Assembly (NCBI GenBank): GCA_036023115.1
Contig: JAYKKT010000048.1
Span: 3,434,001-3,498,000 of the forward strand
DNA length: 64,000 nt
Reading direction: 5' to 3'
Origin: Brasenia schreberi
Taxonomy: Eukaryota; Streptophyta; Magnoliopsida; Nymphaeales; Cabombaceae
Made by a program: the position numbers and the translations under genes
Shown here: one piece after another, positions 1 through 11,899 of the stretch
Numbering within the stretch: position 1 is the stretch's first letter
Layout of the letters: each line of letters starts with the position of its first letter
Notes under the pieces: model-generated
Told to the model about the DNA's origin: nothing
Seen by the model: only the letters and a program-made list of their open reading frames with translations
Database searches by the model: none

Positions 1-560
1 CTATCTTTGAAGGTTACATTGCTTATAATATCTAACAAGAATAGATAATTTTCTTATTTTAGTGAAATTGTATAGTCAATATCAATACTCACTATTTTAA
101 TTGACTACATAAATGTAAATATGTTGACAATACAAAAAGTGGAACAACCTACATAAGATAGCATGGTTAGCAAAGAGAATGGATTTGATGTTCGATAATA
201 GCATTGACATTGGAGATAGGAGCGGGCTGATTAGGTAAGAAGGTTTGTTACATGAGTTATAAACCATGCAACAATGATTGCTTTTATTTATTTCACGTCA
301 TGAGATGATATGATTATCATACTTCACAACATCTACGAGATACTTAGTCTTTAATAGAGGGACAACTTCTTGTATTGACATAAAAGATGATAGTTAGAAG
401 TAAGGTAGACATTTAAGTGATACGTTGGAGATGAGCATTGATGTAGTGATAGATATTAAGTTTTGAGCCATTAAGTTTGAGGTGTACTAAAATAATTTTC
501 CAAGAAGGGGTCATCAACGAAAATAAGGCTTTATTATATTTGTTATATCACCGATGTTGT
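1..560. other. AT-rich stretch, no gene recognised
   Basis: No open frame, RNA gene or repeat boundary could be recognised here. It lies directly upstream, in the same direction, of the decayed PMD-like fragment, so it may be further degraded sequence of that locus, but no motif supports this. Confidence 0.4.
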
Positions 561-599
561 ATATTATATAAGAATAAGTCTAGAGACAAAGTCAATAAC

Positions 600-1600
600 A
601 TTTATACATCCATTGACACATAATATTTGGAGGTTGACATAGGGTACAACATTAGCCTACTTTTATAGATTGCTAGGGAAGGCATCTCACATGAATATAT
701 AACAATTTAGTGGATATATTTTTTCTTAAAGTAATAATTTTATTATTGTTGTTTACTACAATATCTTGTATATAGTTATTTTTTATAATTTAGCAACTAA
801 ATTATGTCTTGATTATGGGCTTAAATTTCTGAGTATTCCTAGCTTTTGAGTTTGCATGCGACCATAATGATTAAATAGGGAACGAGTAGACCGATTGATG
901 AAAAATGTGTGTCACAAGTAATCACTAATCGATTGGCTTACAAGTACAGTAAGCAATTGGATTTGATGATAATAGAGCATGTATTTTATGAAATTGTAAT
1001 TATGTTCTTTATTTTATATTGAACATAACCTTTAATGTTATACAACAAACAACAACTACAACAACAACAACTAAGCCTTTTCCCATACTAGACGGGGTCG
1101 GATACATGGATTCTTTGTTTCCATAGATCCCTATCGTGTGTCATGTTAGCACTTAACTCCCAATAAGCTAGATAACCTTTAATGTTATACATTCTAATTT
1201 TTTTATTTTATGCATAACAAATTGATTAACAATAATATAATTCTGTAAAGTACTTTGATTGTAATTTATATAAGTTGTCTAGATATCATGAATGCATTTA
1301 GTGTATAGATATTGTAAGTCATATATGCTAGATCATATAGTTAGACAATTTCGTCGTTGTCAATGCATCCCAATTGTGCTAATGATGAGACCCTCTATTG
1401 CAAATAAACCTACAAGCCTCGTGTATATTAGATACAATATAAGCGACACAATGCTACTTGGGATGCACAACGTGTACACAATTTTGAGATTAAATACTTT
1501 ATCATTCCAATAGTCTATCCTAATGAGTGCGACAAGTTGTACATCAAGTGGTATCTGTCAGTTGCATTCGACCACAATTAGGCAACATAATACATCATTT
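600..1600 (+). pseudogene. Decayed plant mobile domain (PMD/MAIN-like) coding fragment
   Basis: Two short conceptual stretches resemble the plant mobile domain, found in MAIN-type proteins and captured by MULE and gypsy transposons. Around 643-696 the frame reads TLAYFYRLLGKASHMN, like the 'LAYLYR.LC.AS' segment of PMDs. Around 1292-1372 it reads LDHIVRQFRRCQCIP, like the conserved 'VRQFG..Q.IP' segment. Near 1497-1580 another frame reads YPNECDKLYIKWYLSVAF, like the 'EYIKWY' segment. The order and spacing fit a PMD protein, but stops and frame changes separate the pieces and a 127-bp LINE (1045-1171) interrupts them. No transposase partner was found. Family assignment is by remembered motif pattern only. 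Confidence 0.5.
1025..1191 (-). mobile_element. RTE-type LINE, 5'-truncated 127-bp insertion with 20-bp TSD
   Basis: Positions 1045-1171 are the reverse complement of the LINE 3' terminus that recurs in this window: an (AAC)n tail, then the segment encoding the C-terminal 'VADPV' region of the LINE protein. It is flanked by a perfect 20-bp direct repeat, ataacctttaatgttataca, at 1025-1044 and 1172-1191. This is a textbook target-primed reverse transcription product, severely 5'-truncated. The perfect TSD implies a fairly recent insertion into the PMD remnant. Confidence 0.9.
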
Positions 1601-1625
1601 TTTATGAAGTAAGTAAATATAAAAA

Positions 1626-2780
1626 TAACAACTAAGTCTTTTCCCATGGTCCTCTCAACTCTATATAATATTCAGTAACAATCCTTATCCCTTGTTTATA
1701 TTTTTTAATTTTTTCTATAGTTCCTTTGTCATAGTTTTCTTTCTTCAATCGACTTCTTTCACTTCCTCCCAGATTTCATGGGTTGTTTCCAATTACATAA
1801 AAGAATGCCCCACATTAGGTATCATAGAGTTGATTAACCAGGCTGCAACTAACGCATTCTCCCTTTTCTATTTAGGGTATTCTAAACTCCCTACTTCCGG
1901 CTTCATACATTGCACAATGAGATATTTAGTGTTACCCTTTATCTTAACAACAAGTTATATGGATATAGACCATTCTAGATAATTGTTTTCATCAAGCGTA
2001 ATGTTGGTTATGAGAAATGTATCACTCCTACATGTTTGAGTGATTCAGTCTACTATAATCTCTTTTCGAAATCCTTTATTCATGATTAAGATTATATGAT
2101 AAACCTAAATAGGATAATCCCATGAGAATATTGATGATTGAGATCAAATTTAAGGGAGCGACCTACGATATTAGCAACGGTTGGGATAAAACTTGAGGTT
2201 GTGTCTGGTTGTTTGCATGCCTATTGAGGCTCTGATACCATGTGTGATATAACAACTACAACAACTAAGCCTTTTTCTATACTAGATGGGGTTGGCTATA
2301 TGGGTTTTTTTGTTTCCACAAAGCCCATCATGTGTCATGGTAATAGTTAACTCAATATAAACTAGATTATTCTTTGTAGTTTTTTTAAATACTTTTGTCA
2401 TCATCTTTTTTTCTTTTAATATTTTCCCAATCTAGTTTTTTATATCTTCTTATGGAAGCGTCCTTTGATCGTCTTTCTATATGTTCAACCCATCTTAAAC
2501 GTTTTTCTCTCATTTAATCCTCTATTAGTGCTACTCTTAATTGGTTTTTGATATCATGTGCAATATTGAATAAAAATAAAAGTTTATTGAATGAAAACAA
2601 CAAATCAATCAAGAGTGATTCCACCCTCTTGTTGGGGTCGAGTTTCTCTCTCTTCTGTTTTTATTCTAAAAACCCAAAAAGGATTAAAACAATATAAGTC
2701 TTTATATATAATGGGCTTTCTAATTTTAAAGACTAAAATACTCTTAATAAGTAATCTTATCTCAAGTCTAACTTAATGTG
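1626..2780 (-). mobile_element. Ty1/copia remnant: gag N-terminus, PBS and 5' LTR
   Basis: Read on the minus strand, 2050 down to about 1690 encodes copia gag features: an 'ITNITLDENNYLEW' segment typical of the gag N-terminus, then 'ALVAAWLINSM' and 'HEIWEEV' motifs, with several stops. Upstream (2229-2240) the plus strand carries ctctgatacca, the complement of the initiator-Met tRNA primer site TGGTATCAGAG. The adjoining LTR starts at about 2241, is interrupted by a LINE (2251-2549), and continues to about 2780. It contains a minus-strand TATA-like ATATATAAAGACTT near 2695-2710. The pol region is missing. It is dead and only partly preserved. Confidence 0.6.
2234..2566 (-). mobile_element. 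RTE-type LINE, old 5'-truncated copy
   Basis: Positions 2251-2549 match the 3' end of the RTE LINE family in reverse orientation (AAC tail followed by the C-terminal coding region), but with many substitutions and small indels. Imperfect 17-bp flanking repeats at 2234-2250 and 2550-2566 (gataccatgtgtgatat versus gatatcatgtgcaatat, 3 mismatches) mark an older TSD. It sits at the PBS/LTR junction of the copia remnant, so it is younger than that element. Confidence 0.8.
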
Positions 2781-3660
2781 CAAGTCTTCTCCTTTTTCCA
2801 CAGTTTTCACTTTGGCATATATGGATATGTTAGACATGTTTTGATTTCTTTGGACTTTGATATATTTCATATTTGGCTACATACAACATTCGTGATTTCT
2901 TTGTTACTTCAGCATATATATATCTTTGAGTTTAGTTACATAATTATGAAACCTTTATATATGATTGATACTTTAGTTATTTGCATTATGTTTTATTTAG
3001 ATATATATTTATTTGTTAGATCAAATATATTATGATTATTTGATTTATTTGGAAATGTACGACAACTATATGTACTAGAAACCTTTTTCCAAGGGTTTCT
3101 TCAATGGATAGAAACTACCAAAATTATAGGCTTAAAAGTATCTCTCATGGTTTGACTCTTGCCAACCTTTGTTACTCAAGACTTCTCACATTTTCCTTTC
3201 ATTAATTCCAACAACTATGTATTTTCAAGAGAAACTTTCTTGTGGAAAATTATTCCCAACGGCTCAACAAAACATTTTTCAGCGGTTCGACCACTGCAAT
3301 CCTATGTTACCCAAGACTTTTTACAACAGTTTCCTAAAGTTAGTTACAACATTTTTTTGTATTTTTGAGAGAAATTTTTTGTGCTAAAAACTATTTGTTG
3401 TAGTTCAACAAAATATTTCCAGTAGTTTCAACAATTGACAAAAAAGTGTTTTTCTAGACCAATGGGTATTCCCAACGATTTTTCACATATTTCATAGGTT
3501 ATGATTTTTTCCAATACTGCTATTTCCAATAGTCTTTTTACAGTGGTTGTAAGATTTCCAACTGTTTTAACTATAAAAAATCTCATTTCCAATGATTTAA
3601 ACCACCAAAAATTGCCTTTTCCAAAACCATCACAAAACATCCAATTTATAGTAGTGTAAC
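2781..3660. other. Non-coding; repeated 'ccaacgg'-like motifs, possible CACTA end
   Basis: From about 3060 the sequence is rich in variants of ccaacggttt and ttggaaa in both orientations, as in the subterminal repeats of CACTA/En-Spm elements. It ends near 3641-3655 with atccaatttatagtagtg, whose complement starts CACTACTATAAATTGG, resembling a CACTA terminus. No partner end, TSD or transposase was found, so this is only a weak suggestion. The short open frames here have no recognisable family. Confidence 0.3.
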
Positions 3661-4633
3661 AGCCAATGAGGAATAAACCATTTTTTTTGTCCTATATCAA
3701 TGTCATGACAAAAATATTATTACTATTGAGCGGTGCTTAGAATAACAAAATGTTATGATGTGCCTTAGACTTGGATAGAAACAAATGATGTATTAATTAT
3801 CACATGGATCAAAGAAGGAAATGATCTTCCACCGCAGGAGAGTCTATGTAAAGAAGAGTGTGTTCGCTAGACTTTCTTAGTCTAATTAAGTTTCTTGTAT
3901 ATGGTCAATGTTTTGAAAATTTATAATGTGAATTAATGACTATATTTGATCATGTTTTTGGTGAAAATGATTTTCTATAATCATTGAGAATCTAGGAATT
4001 TGATTGAGTTGTGATTCAATACTTCTTAGTTTGAGTAGAGTTTTGTCCGTTAAGTGATGAATCTTTTTTTTTTACTTCATTTTAACAACGTTGCTACTTA
4101 TTGGTAGGAAGGGTTTGCTGGTTTCATACTGTCTTGGGGATTTACATTAGAATATATAATTTACAATATTCAATGAGTTGGACAAAAATTTCAGAAAATC
4201 TATATTATTAGTATTTAATGGTGGTGTTTTATGATTGATTTGGCTAATAAACTATAGAATCGAAAGTATATTAATTTCCTTGATCTTTATTTATAGTTTG
4301 ATAAATTTTTGTGAAGATACCTAATATGTCTGACTATGTTGAAACGTTTGTCTTTTAGTTCAAGGAGTTGCTTTCAAGATAGGTGATGCCACCTATTTTG
4401 CTAGTGGATAGGTAACACTACATGTGCAATTGGTTGAGTTAAAATAGTCATTTTATTAAAAAATATCTCGTGTTACATAGCTCAATCCTCACTTTATTTG
4501 GAATACTTGAACTTGAGCTTGCAATTTATTTAAGAAGAAAGGGTTTGCTTGGTAATGGTTGCCCTATATGGTTGTTGCACGTGGTATATAAGTAGCTTGC
4601 CTTACCCATGAGTAAGAAACAAATTAAGGCATG
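3661..4633. other. Intergenic, nothing recognised
   Basis: AT-rich sequence without a credible coding frame, RNA gene or repeat that I can identify. Confidence 0.4.
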
Positions 4634-6453
4634 ATGGATATGTGCATTTTGTCATTCTGCAATCAGATATATTTTGAAGTCCTTTGATATATTTGAAAAG
4701 AAAGAGAGAGATGAGTTGGAAGTACAACAACAACTAAGCCTTTTCCCATACTAGACGGGGTCGGCTACATGGATTCTTTGTTTCCACAGATCCCTATCGT
4801 GTGCCATGTTAGCAGTTAACTCACAATAAACTAGATCATTCTTTATTGTTTCTTTCCAACAATTTTGTGGTCGTCCTCTACCTCTTTTAATACTTTCCAA
4901 ATTTAGTTTTTCTAACCTTCTTACAGGTTCTTCTTTTGATCTTCTTTCTATATGTCCAAACCATCTTAAACGATGTTCTCTCATTTTATCCTCTATTGGT
5001 GCCACTCCTAATTTGTTTCTAATAACCTCATTATGTATACGGTCTTTTCTTGTATGGCCACTCATCCATCTCAACATCTTTATTTCTGTCACAGACATCT
5101 TTTGTACATGTTGATGATTAACTGCCCAACACTCAGAACCATAAAACATGGCAGGCCTAATTGCTGCTCTATAATATTTACCTTTTAATTTTAATGGTAT
5201 CTTCTTATCACAAAGAATACCTGATGCTCCTCTCCATTTTAACCAACCAGCATTAATTCTATGTGTAACATCTCCATAAATTCTTCCATCACTTTGAAAA
5301 ATTGACCCTAGGTATTTAAAACTTTCCTTTTGGGGAATGCAATGTGTGCCAATTTTAATTTCTATGTCCTCTGAAGTAGCCAAATGATCAAACTTACATT
5401 CCATATATTCTGTCTTTGTTCTACTAAGTCGGAGGCCTTTGTTTTCTAATGTTTCTCTCCATAGTTGGAAGTATTTTAAAAAATTGACGCTGATACTTTA
5501 TAGGTAGTTTCTTGTAAATTTGATTTGTTGCTGTAACATCTCTTTTTTTAGTTGTTACTATCTGATATGTACATTTTGTTATTCTGCGGTTAGATATATT
5601 TTGAAGTCCTTTGATACATTTGAAAAAAAAGAGAGAGATCAGTTGGAAGTATTTTAAAAAATTGACGCTGGTATTTTATAGATAGTTTCTTGTAAATTTG
5701 ATTTGTTGCTATAACATCTCTCTTTTTTAGTTGTCACTATCTGATATGTGCATTTTGTCATTCTATGGTCAGATATATTTTGAAGTCCTTTGATACATTT
5801 GAAAAGAAAGAGAGAGATCAATTGGAATTATTTTAAAAAATTGACGTTGGTATTTTATAGGTAGTTTCTTATAAATTTGATTTGTTGTTGTAACATCTCT
5901 CTTTTTAGTCGTCACTATCTGAAATGTGCATTTTGTCATTCTACGGTCAGATATATTTTGAAGACCTTTGATACATTTGAAAAGAAAGAGAGAGATCAGT
6001 TGGAAGTATTTTAAAAAATTGATGCTTGTATTTTATAGGTAGTTTCTTATAAATTTGATTTGTTGCTGTAACATCTCTTTTTTTTAGTTGTCACTATGTG
6101 ATATGTGCATTTTGTCATTCTACGGTCAGATATATTTTGAAGTCCTTTGATACATTTGAAAAGAAAGAGAGAGATGAGTTGGAAGTATTTTAAAAAATTG
6201 ATGATGGTATTTTATAGGTAGTTTCTTGTAAATTTGATTTGTTGTTGTAACATCTCTCTTTTTTAGTTGTCACTATATGATATGTGCATTTTGTCATTCT
6301 GCGGTCAGATATATTTTGAAGTCCTTTGATACATTTGAAAAGAAAGAGAGAGATTAATTGGAATTATTTTAAAAAATTGACGCTGATATTTTATAGGTAG
6401 TTTCTTATAAATTTGATTTGTTGCTGTGACATCTCTCTTTTTTAGTTGTCACA
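4634..6453. repeat. Tandem array of ~178-bp units, interrupted by a LINE
   Basis: Each unit runs from an agttggaagtattttaaaa motif, through a stretch ending in aacatctctctttttta, a 'gatatgtgcattttgtcattctgcggtcagatatattttgaag' type core and an aagaaagagagagat end. Unit starts near 5463, 5641, 5820, 5998, 6176 and 6355 give a period of 178-179 bp. A partial first unit (4634-4724) is separated from the rest by the LINE at 4725-5462. The last unit stops near 6453. Units differ by scattered substitutions and one-base indels, with no coding frame running through them. Confidence 0.9.
4714..5473 (-). mobile_element. RTE-type LINE, 738-bp 5'-truncated insertion with TSD
   Basis: Positions 4725-5462 are a minus-strand LINE 3' segment flanked by an 11-bp TSD (agttggaagta at 4714-4724 and 5463-5473). 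A 217-codon open frame (5404 down to 4751) covers the domain downstream of the reverse transcriptase, with a '[19 protein letters not shown]' segment and the terminal VADPV. It is almost identical to the copy at 35272-37936, so both derive from a recently active source. It inserted into the first unit of the 178-bp tandem array. Confidence 0.92.
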
Positions 6454-6919
6454 ATGAATTATGTCATATGGTATAGATGAGCACTTCTACACACAAATGT
6501 GTGATGTGGATACAACTGAGGTTATTGTGATTGAAAAATGGATTTCTTTTTGGAGGCTTGTATATTCAAAGATGGTTTTCACTTCTTTTATTGGTTAGTA
6601 GTATTAACTTTAGGAATGTATTTTGAATTTAAAAAGAAAGATTTGTGAATACCTACAATCGGGCATATGAGTTGCTTGGACTTATTGGTTTTGTTAAGTC
6701 ATAGTCTAATATTGTTGGTGTATGGCATAGGTGGGCCCTTACCATAGTGCAAAACATGTTAGGATCGACAAGGATATTGTTAACCAAAAGCGGAAGATAT
6801 TTTGAATGATATGCTTTCTATATTATATATTTTAAAAATATTTATAGTGGTCATCTCAAAACTTTTATTATTAAGTTCTTTATTCTGGTTTAACTTGCAC
6901 ATAGTTTCAACAAATTGAA
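6454..6919. other. Intergenic, nothing recognised
   Basis: Sequence between the end of the tandem array and the left end of the hAT element. No coding frame or repeat structure was recognised. Confidence 0.4.
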
Positions 6920-9900
6920 AGTTTATATAAATGTTGTAAAAAGCGTATTGGTGCTTGTATCGCACTAGGCACCGATATGCCCGTATCGTATGATATGGTA
7001 TAAATTTTTTAATTTATTGATTAAAAAATCAAAAATATTAATAAATCCAAAAAATGTAAGAATTGAAATGAATGAATAAAACATATATATCACAATCAAC
7101 ATTAAACAAAATCGAATCCAAAAGCTTGATTTGAAACAAATAATTTCTAATAAATGACTATGATTCTATAAGAATATTCAGAGAGCTTGTAAGAAGAGAA
7201 CACTATATAGAGGCAGAGCATAACAAAGTGAAATAACATGTCATAGTGAACAATCATCCATAACGTGAATACTAAATACCTTTAATAATCAACAAAAGCA
7301 TTATAATCAACATAGTGAGGATCAACATCATCATCATCATCTCCAATTCTAAGTTCTGCTTCGACTTGGAGTGCCCTCCAGTTTATATCCTCTAAATTGA
7401 TGGGAAAATCCTTCTCTTTGATCCATTCATCAAGAATATCAATATTTGTATAACTCAGCGGGTCATATAACACTTTTCTTGTCCTTCTTACATCTTTTTG
7501 TATTTGTGTGTAAAGAAAGAATATCTAAATTATCATGAATATTGAATGCAATATAGTCAACAATCATCCATTATTAATAAGAAAGAACTAGGGATCAACA
7601 ATACATATTTTTAAAAGTGTTACATTTGCCTTAACTTCATGTTATATGCAATATATACCAAATCATGCATTCGAGAATGCTTCAGTCTGTTTATCTTTTT
7701 CGTGTGAATGCATTAAAAAAAGTTTCAATTTCTCTCGCACCCACTAGAACTACATGTTTGGCTCAATATAAGTTGAGCAAATCTTGTCAAGTTCAGTGCA
7801 TCTACACCAAAGCGAATCCACCATTCATCTGAAATAAAATACGATAATAATTAATGAGAAACACTTAAAGTCAATCAATTGATAACTTAAATTAATATCA
7901 ATAAAAAATATATAATACCTGATCACATTTGCGAGTGGAGTTGGATTGCAATTGACCTTCCAAAATCTTCAACACTCTATATATACTTGCTTAACTCTAA
8001 ATGGATATTGCAACGAGTAGACAAATCTTGTACAAAGTTAATTGTATTTAATATACTCTTTTTTACTTTTTTGTCCTCCACAAAGTTGATAGAAAATAGA
8101 ATACAAAGGTTTAGGAAATATGTAATAATATGCAAATCATGATGCATTTTGCAATTTCAATGTGTATTAATTATCTTCCAAACCTTTTTTTAGAAGTAAC
8201 CTTGGTTTGCTTGTATTTCCAATTTGGCCTTATCCATAGCATTATATATATAAGGCATCATAAACCTATCTTCACTATCTACCATCCTCATTACCTTAAC
8301 TATAGGTACAATCATCATTCAAAATTTGTAATAATTTTTCCAAAAATCAACATTAAAAACAACATCTATCACAACAATCACTTCCAGCTTTCTAAACCAA
8401 CTAATAGAGCACCATTAATTAGATGCAAACAAATTTTTTAATGCATTTTTCTATATGACAAGACTTTGCACAATAATGAAATTCGTAGCAAATTTTGTCG
8501 ATAAAGGCCTAATTAATTCCTCTCCACCTGTTTGGATTCGCATCAAATGCAATGCAAAAAAATGATTATAAATAAACCTTGTGACATTTTTACATGTATC
8601 TATAGTCCCTCTTAGTTCATCCATTGAACTTAAATCTTCAAGCATTAAATCTATGCAATGTGCAACATGAAATTCATACTAATTATTGATGGTTTGCCTC
8701 AGGCATCTTAGCAGTTGCTCTAAAATTTATAGCATTACCAATAATGAATTGAACAACATTTAAAACACCTACATCCTCAACAACTTTTCAAAATAGGGTA
8801 TAAACTATCTGCAGTTTTATCAATATAGGATAAGTCATATGATTTAAAAAAAAATGTCCCCTTGAGAAAATAACTAGAAAATTCACCAAAGACCTACGTT
8901 GACTATCTATTCAACCATAAGTAATAATAAAACATCCTGTGTCCTTTCACGACTTCTTAAATTGAGAACTCCATGTATTAATAATATCAACCAATTTTTG
9001 TAATAATGTATCTTTTAAAGCATGATAAATAGGGACTATATAACTCGATCCCATACTAGCAATAACATCTGTTATATTTTGAAATGAAAATGAGTTTGAA
9101 ACATTAAAAGTGCGATAATTTTCATAAAAAAATTCTGCACACTTTAAATCTACTTTCTCAATTACTTCATTTGAAGTCATAGAGTATCTAATACATAGTT
9201 GAGCTTTACGAGTCGTATGTGAGGGAAAAAATGAAGGCATCATATTACCTCTAAGTCTGGCTCTTACTCCCTCATAGGTATTGAGTGAGTAGGAGCTCTT
9301 GCACTGAAACAAGAGTCAACTCCACTGCTCTTACCACTAGAGCCTACACTCTTTCCCTTTTCTCACATTCTCCTCTCCTCTTCAGCCGTTTCTTCTTTCA
9401 TCTTAGTTACACCATGAAATTCATCACTATACATCCCATGAGAAATATCTTCAAATGGTTGTGACATATCTCAACCACCTAGTTTTGCCCTCTCTCTCAC
9501 CCTTAATCTCTTTCTCTCCTCTGAAGCCTTAATACCTTCTTAATCTCGTACTTCACTACTTCGGGAACCCGAGAACAAACACTAGCATCTTTCTTGGCTC
9601 CGGCAAGGTAGTATTTCATACGAAAAATACCACCATACTTTACTGTATTGCAAAACATGTACTTGTTCATAAGTATATTGCATTTGTCTATCGGGACGCA
9701 ATATTTCAATGTCAGATCAATCTGATAGGAAGTCATTAAGACGACAGCGGACAATCAATAAGAAGAAAAAAGCTTTCTAAATGTCAAGAATCACGAAATC
9801 TGTAAAACCCCTAAATTTTTTAAGTGAAGAATCGGGTAGAATGTAAAAGAAAAGATGTATGTCATGGATTTGACAAAAACCCTAGAGATGAAAAGTTGGA

Positions 9901-10283
9901 TTAGGTGAAAAATTTGAGAATCTTATGAATAAATCACCAAATAAACCAGAACAAGGATGAAAAAAGATTTGGGAGCAAAGGAATGACTGAAAAAGGGTTT
10001 TGGAAGAAGCAAAAGTGATTTCTGCAACTTTGAATTTTCGGAATTTATACCCAAAAAAGCATCGACTCGTACGATACGGGTTGTATCATACGATAACGTA
10101 CGATATAACCCTATATCATATGGTACGTTATGATACAATATGATAAATCACTTCTTGCGATACATGTACATGTATCATGCTATATACTTATACGATATAC
10201 GATAAAATCGTATCATATCATACGATACATGATAAAATCATATCATAACGTACAATATAATTTTTACAATATTAGTTTATATA
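6920..10283 (-). mobile_element. hAT transposon copy (hAT-2), full-length but decayed
   Basis: The element spans about 6930-10273 (~3.34 kb), nearly the same length as hAT-1 (3,352 bp). Its ends are imperfect inverted repeats (left aatgttgtaaaaa, right complement aatattgtaaaaa). A direct repeat agtttatata at 6920-6929 and 10274-10283 contains the expected 8-bp TSD. Both subterminal regions (about 6940-7010 and 10070-10260) are packed with cgatacg/cgtatcg-like motifs, as in hAT-1. The gene inside is on the minus strand and broken. Confidence 0.82.
7282..9754 (-). pseudogene. hAT transposase pseudogene (in hAT-2)
   Basis: Minus-strand pieces are collinear with the hAT-1 transposase. At 9754-9503 there is a BED-type zinc-finger remnant (the 'YYLAGAKKDASVC' segment aligns with [16 protein letters not shown] of hAT-1, its zinc ligands partly lost). 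At 9312-8947 lies the 'FFYENYRTFNVSNSFSF...ADVIA'-type region. At 8645-8451 is a segment like [10 protein letters not shown]...FIYNH. At 7473-7282 is the last exon, with DPLSYTNIDILDEW and an acidic tail. The hATC dimerisation exon is not clearly preserved. Stops and frameshifts separate the pieces, so no transposase can be made. If active, the ancestral protein would have cut and pasted hAT elements by binding their TIRs. Confidence 0.78.
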
Positions 10284-11640
10284 CCGTATGAATTATATGA
10301 AGTATAGATAAGAGTATGAGAAATATGTCACTAGTAACAAGTATAAGGATAGTAACCGTAGTTGCCTTCTTATGTGGAGGTTCACAAAGTTGAGCTTGTT
10401 GAGTAATTTAACATACTACTATTTTCATACTCTGCGTGGGACCTACCTCCTTGGGACCTCACACATCCACAACACTTTCTCCCAAAGTTTTTTGAGGAAT
10501 CTACTGAAATACTTGGCTAAGGATTTTCAGAATTGATAGAATCACCTAGGCCTTATAAATAACCTTCTAAGGCTGGAGGTTGATGTCCTCTAGCACACCC
10601 CTATGCCACCTACCACAGTCCCATCGAAACAAGTTAACAAAGCAAGATCCTGTGTCAGTTTTGATTGCTTGTCGATTCCTGGCACAACAGGTTCTTCCAA
10701 CGTCTAATGGCTTTAAAACATTACCGACACTTAGCAGAGCTCAACGATGGGGATCAGGATACTCCCCAATCAGAAATTAGAAAACTGTTCATGAAGCCAA
10801 CCATAATATTTGCTCATTAGCCAGATTTCATCATGTTGTCCTTGGGAGTCTGTGTTATTACCAAGAAACTTTAATGGTAGCCCAAAATGCTGAAGGAAAT
10901 CACCATAGATATCATTAGTCATGGCCAATACTAGCACACTTGTTCACCACCTCCTTCAGCTGTCGCAACCAACCTCATCTTTAACAAACTCTAATCAGCC
11001 TTAGTTAAATAAGACAATAGTCAAATACTAATTTTGTGTATTCCTTTAATCAATTCAATCAAGAACACACACCCTAATTGTATGTAATAAACTTTTCTAG
11101 ATTTAATATGTAATGATCTTGTTACCAATGTCTAGAAAATTAAATAGAGTCCAGGAATCGGACATGCTGAAATCTTTAAGGTGATACATAATTTAAGCAT
11201 TCCTCAATCCATCCCAGAAGTTGTAAGGTTTGCAGTCTTCCAGGTTGTTGTAGCTGGATGAAGAAATTGCAGACATCTCAAAAGACCTTGAAGGAATTAG
11301 ACAATTGGAGATGAATTAAAGATTGAACCTGGCCATGCTGGAAATGGCCATGAATATAAGCCCTAGCAATGACATGGTGAAATCATGGGCATATGCGGAA
11401 ATAGTTCTTGTCCATCCCTTTTGGAAGCTTAGATCTCTTTTGAAGTTTATCTAGGGTTTACTTTATGTTATTTCATGTTTGATGATAGTCTTCTACATAA
11501 GTAGGATAGTTTTAAATTCACAAGGTAGAACAAATTGTGAAAATTTTGAGATGCCCTTGATCTATAAAGAAACTGGCATGGACAAATTTATGAATTTTTA
11601 GTTATGGATTCCTTTGGATAGTTTTTCTTTCCTCTGGCTA
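10284..11640. other. Non-coding; probably includes part of the gypsy 5' LTR
   Basis: No coding frame was recognised. Because a gypsy primer-binding site lies at about 11880, the sequence just left of it (at least from about 11400, with a ctataaaga motif near 11562) is plausibly the 5' LTR. The left LTR boundary could not be located, nor was a second LTR found. Confidence 0.35.
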
Positions 11641-11899
11641 TCAATTCTCACTCTCTTTATCTCTTGCTTGCTATCAATCGTATCTCGATTCCAATCGAGC
11701 CAACCAAGTGCTGCCGTTTAGCTCAGGCGTTCTGCCACTTTTGGCCAATCAAAGGCACCACTTTGCTGCCACTTGGTTAGCAATGCAATTTGAGTGCGTT
11801 CAGTGTGTGTTTGCCTTCCCGAATTAAAATTGAATCCAAGTTGAATTCTTTTGGGCTAGTCAAGCCAAGGCTAGTTCACGTGGTACAAAGAGCATCTTC

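Noticed and set aside
4634..6453. CRISPR-like or regulatory direct repeats
   Set aside because: The units are contiguous 178-bp tandem repeats with no unique spacers, in a plant genome.
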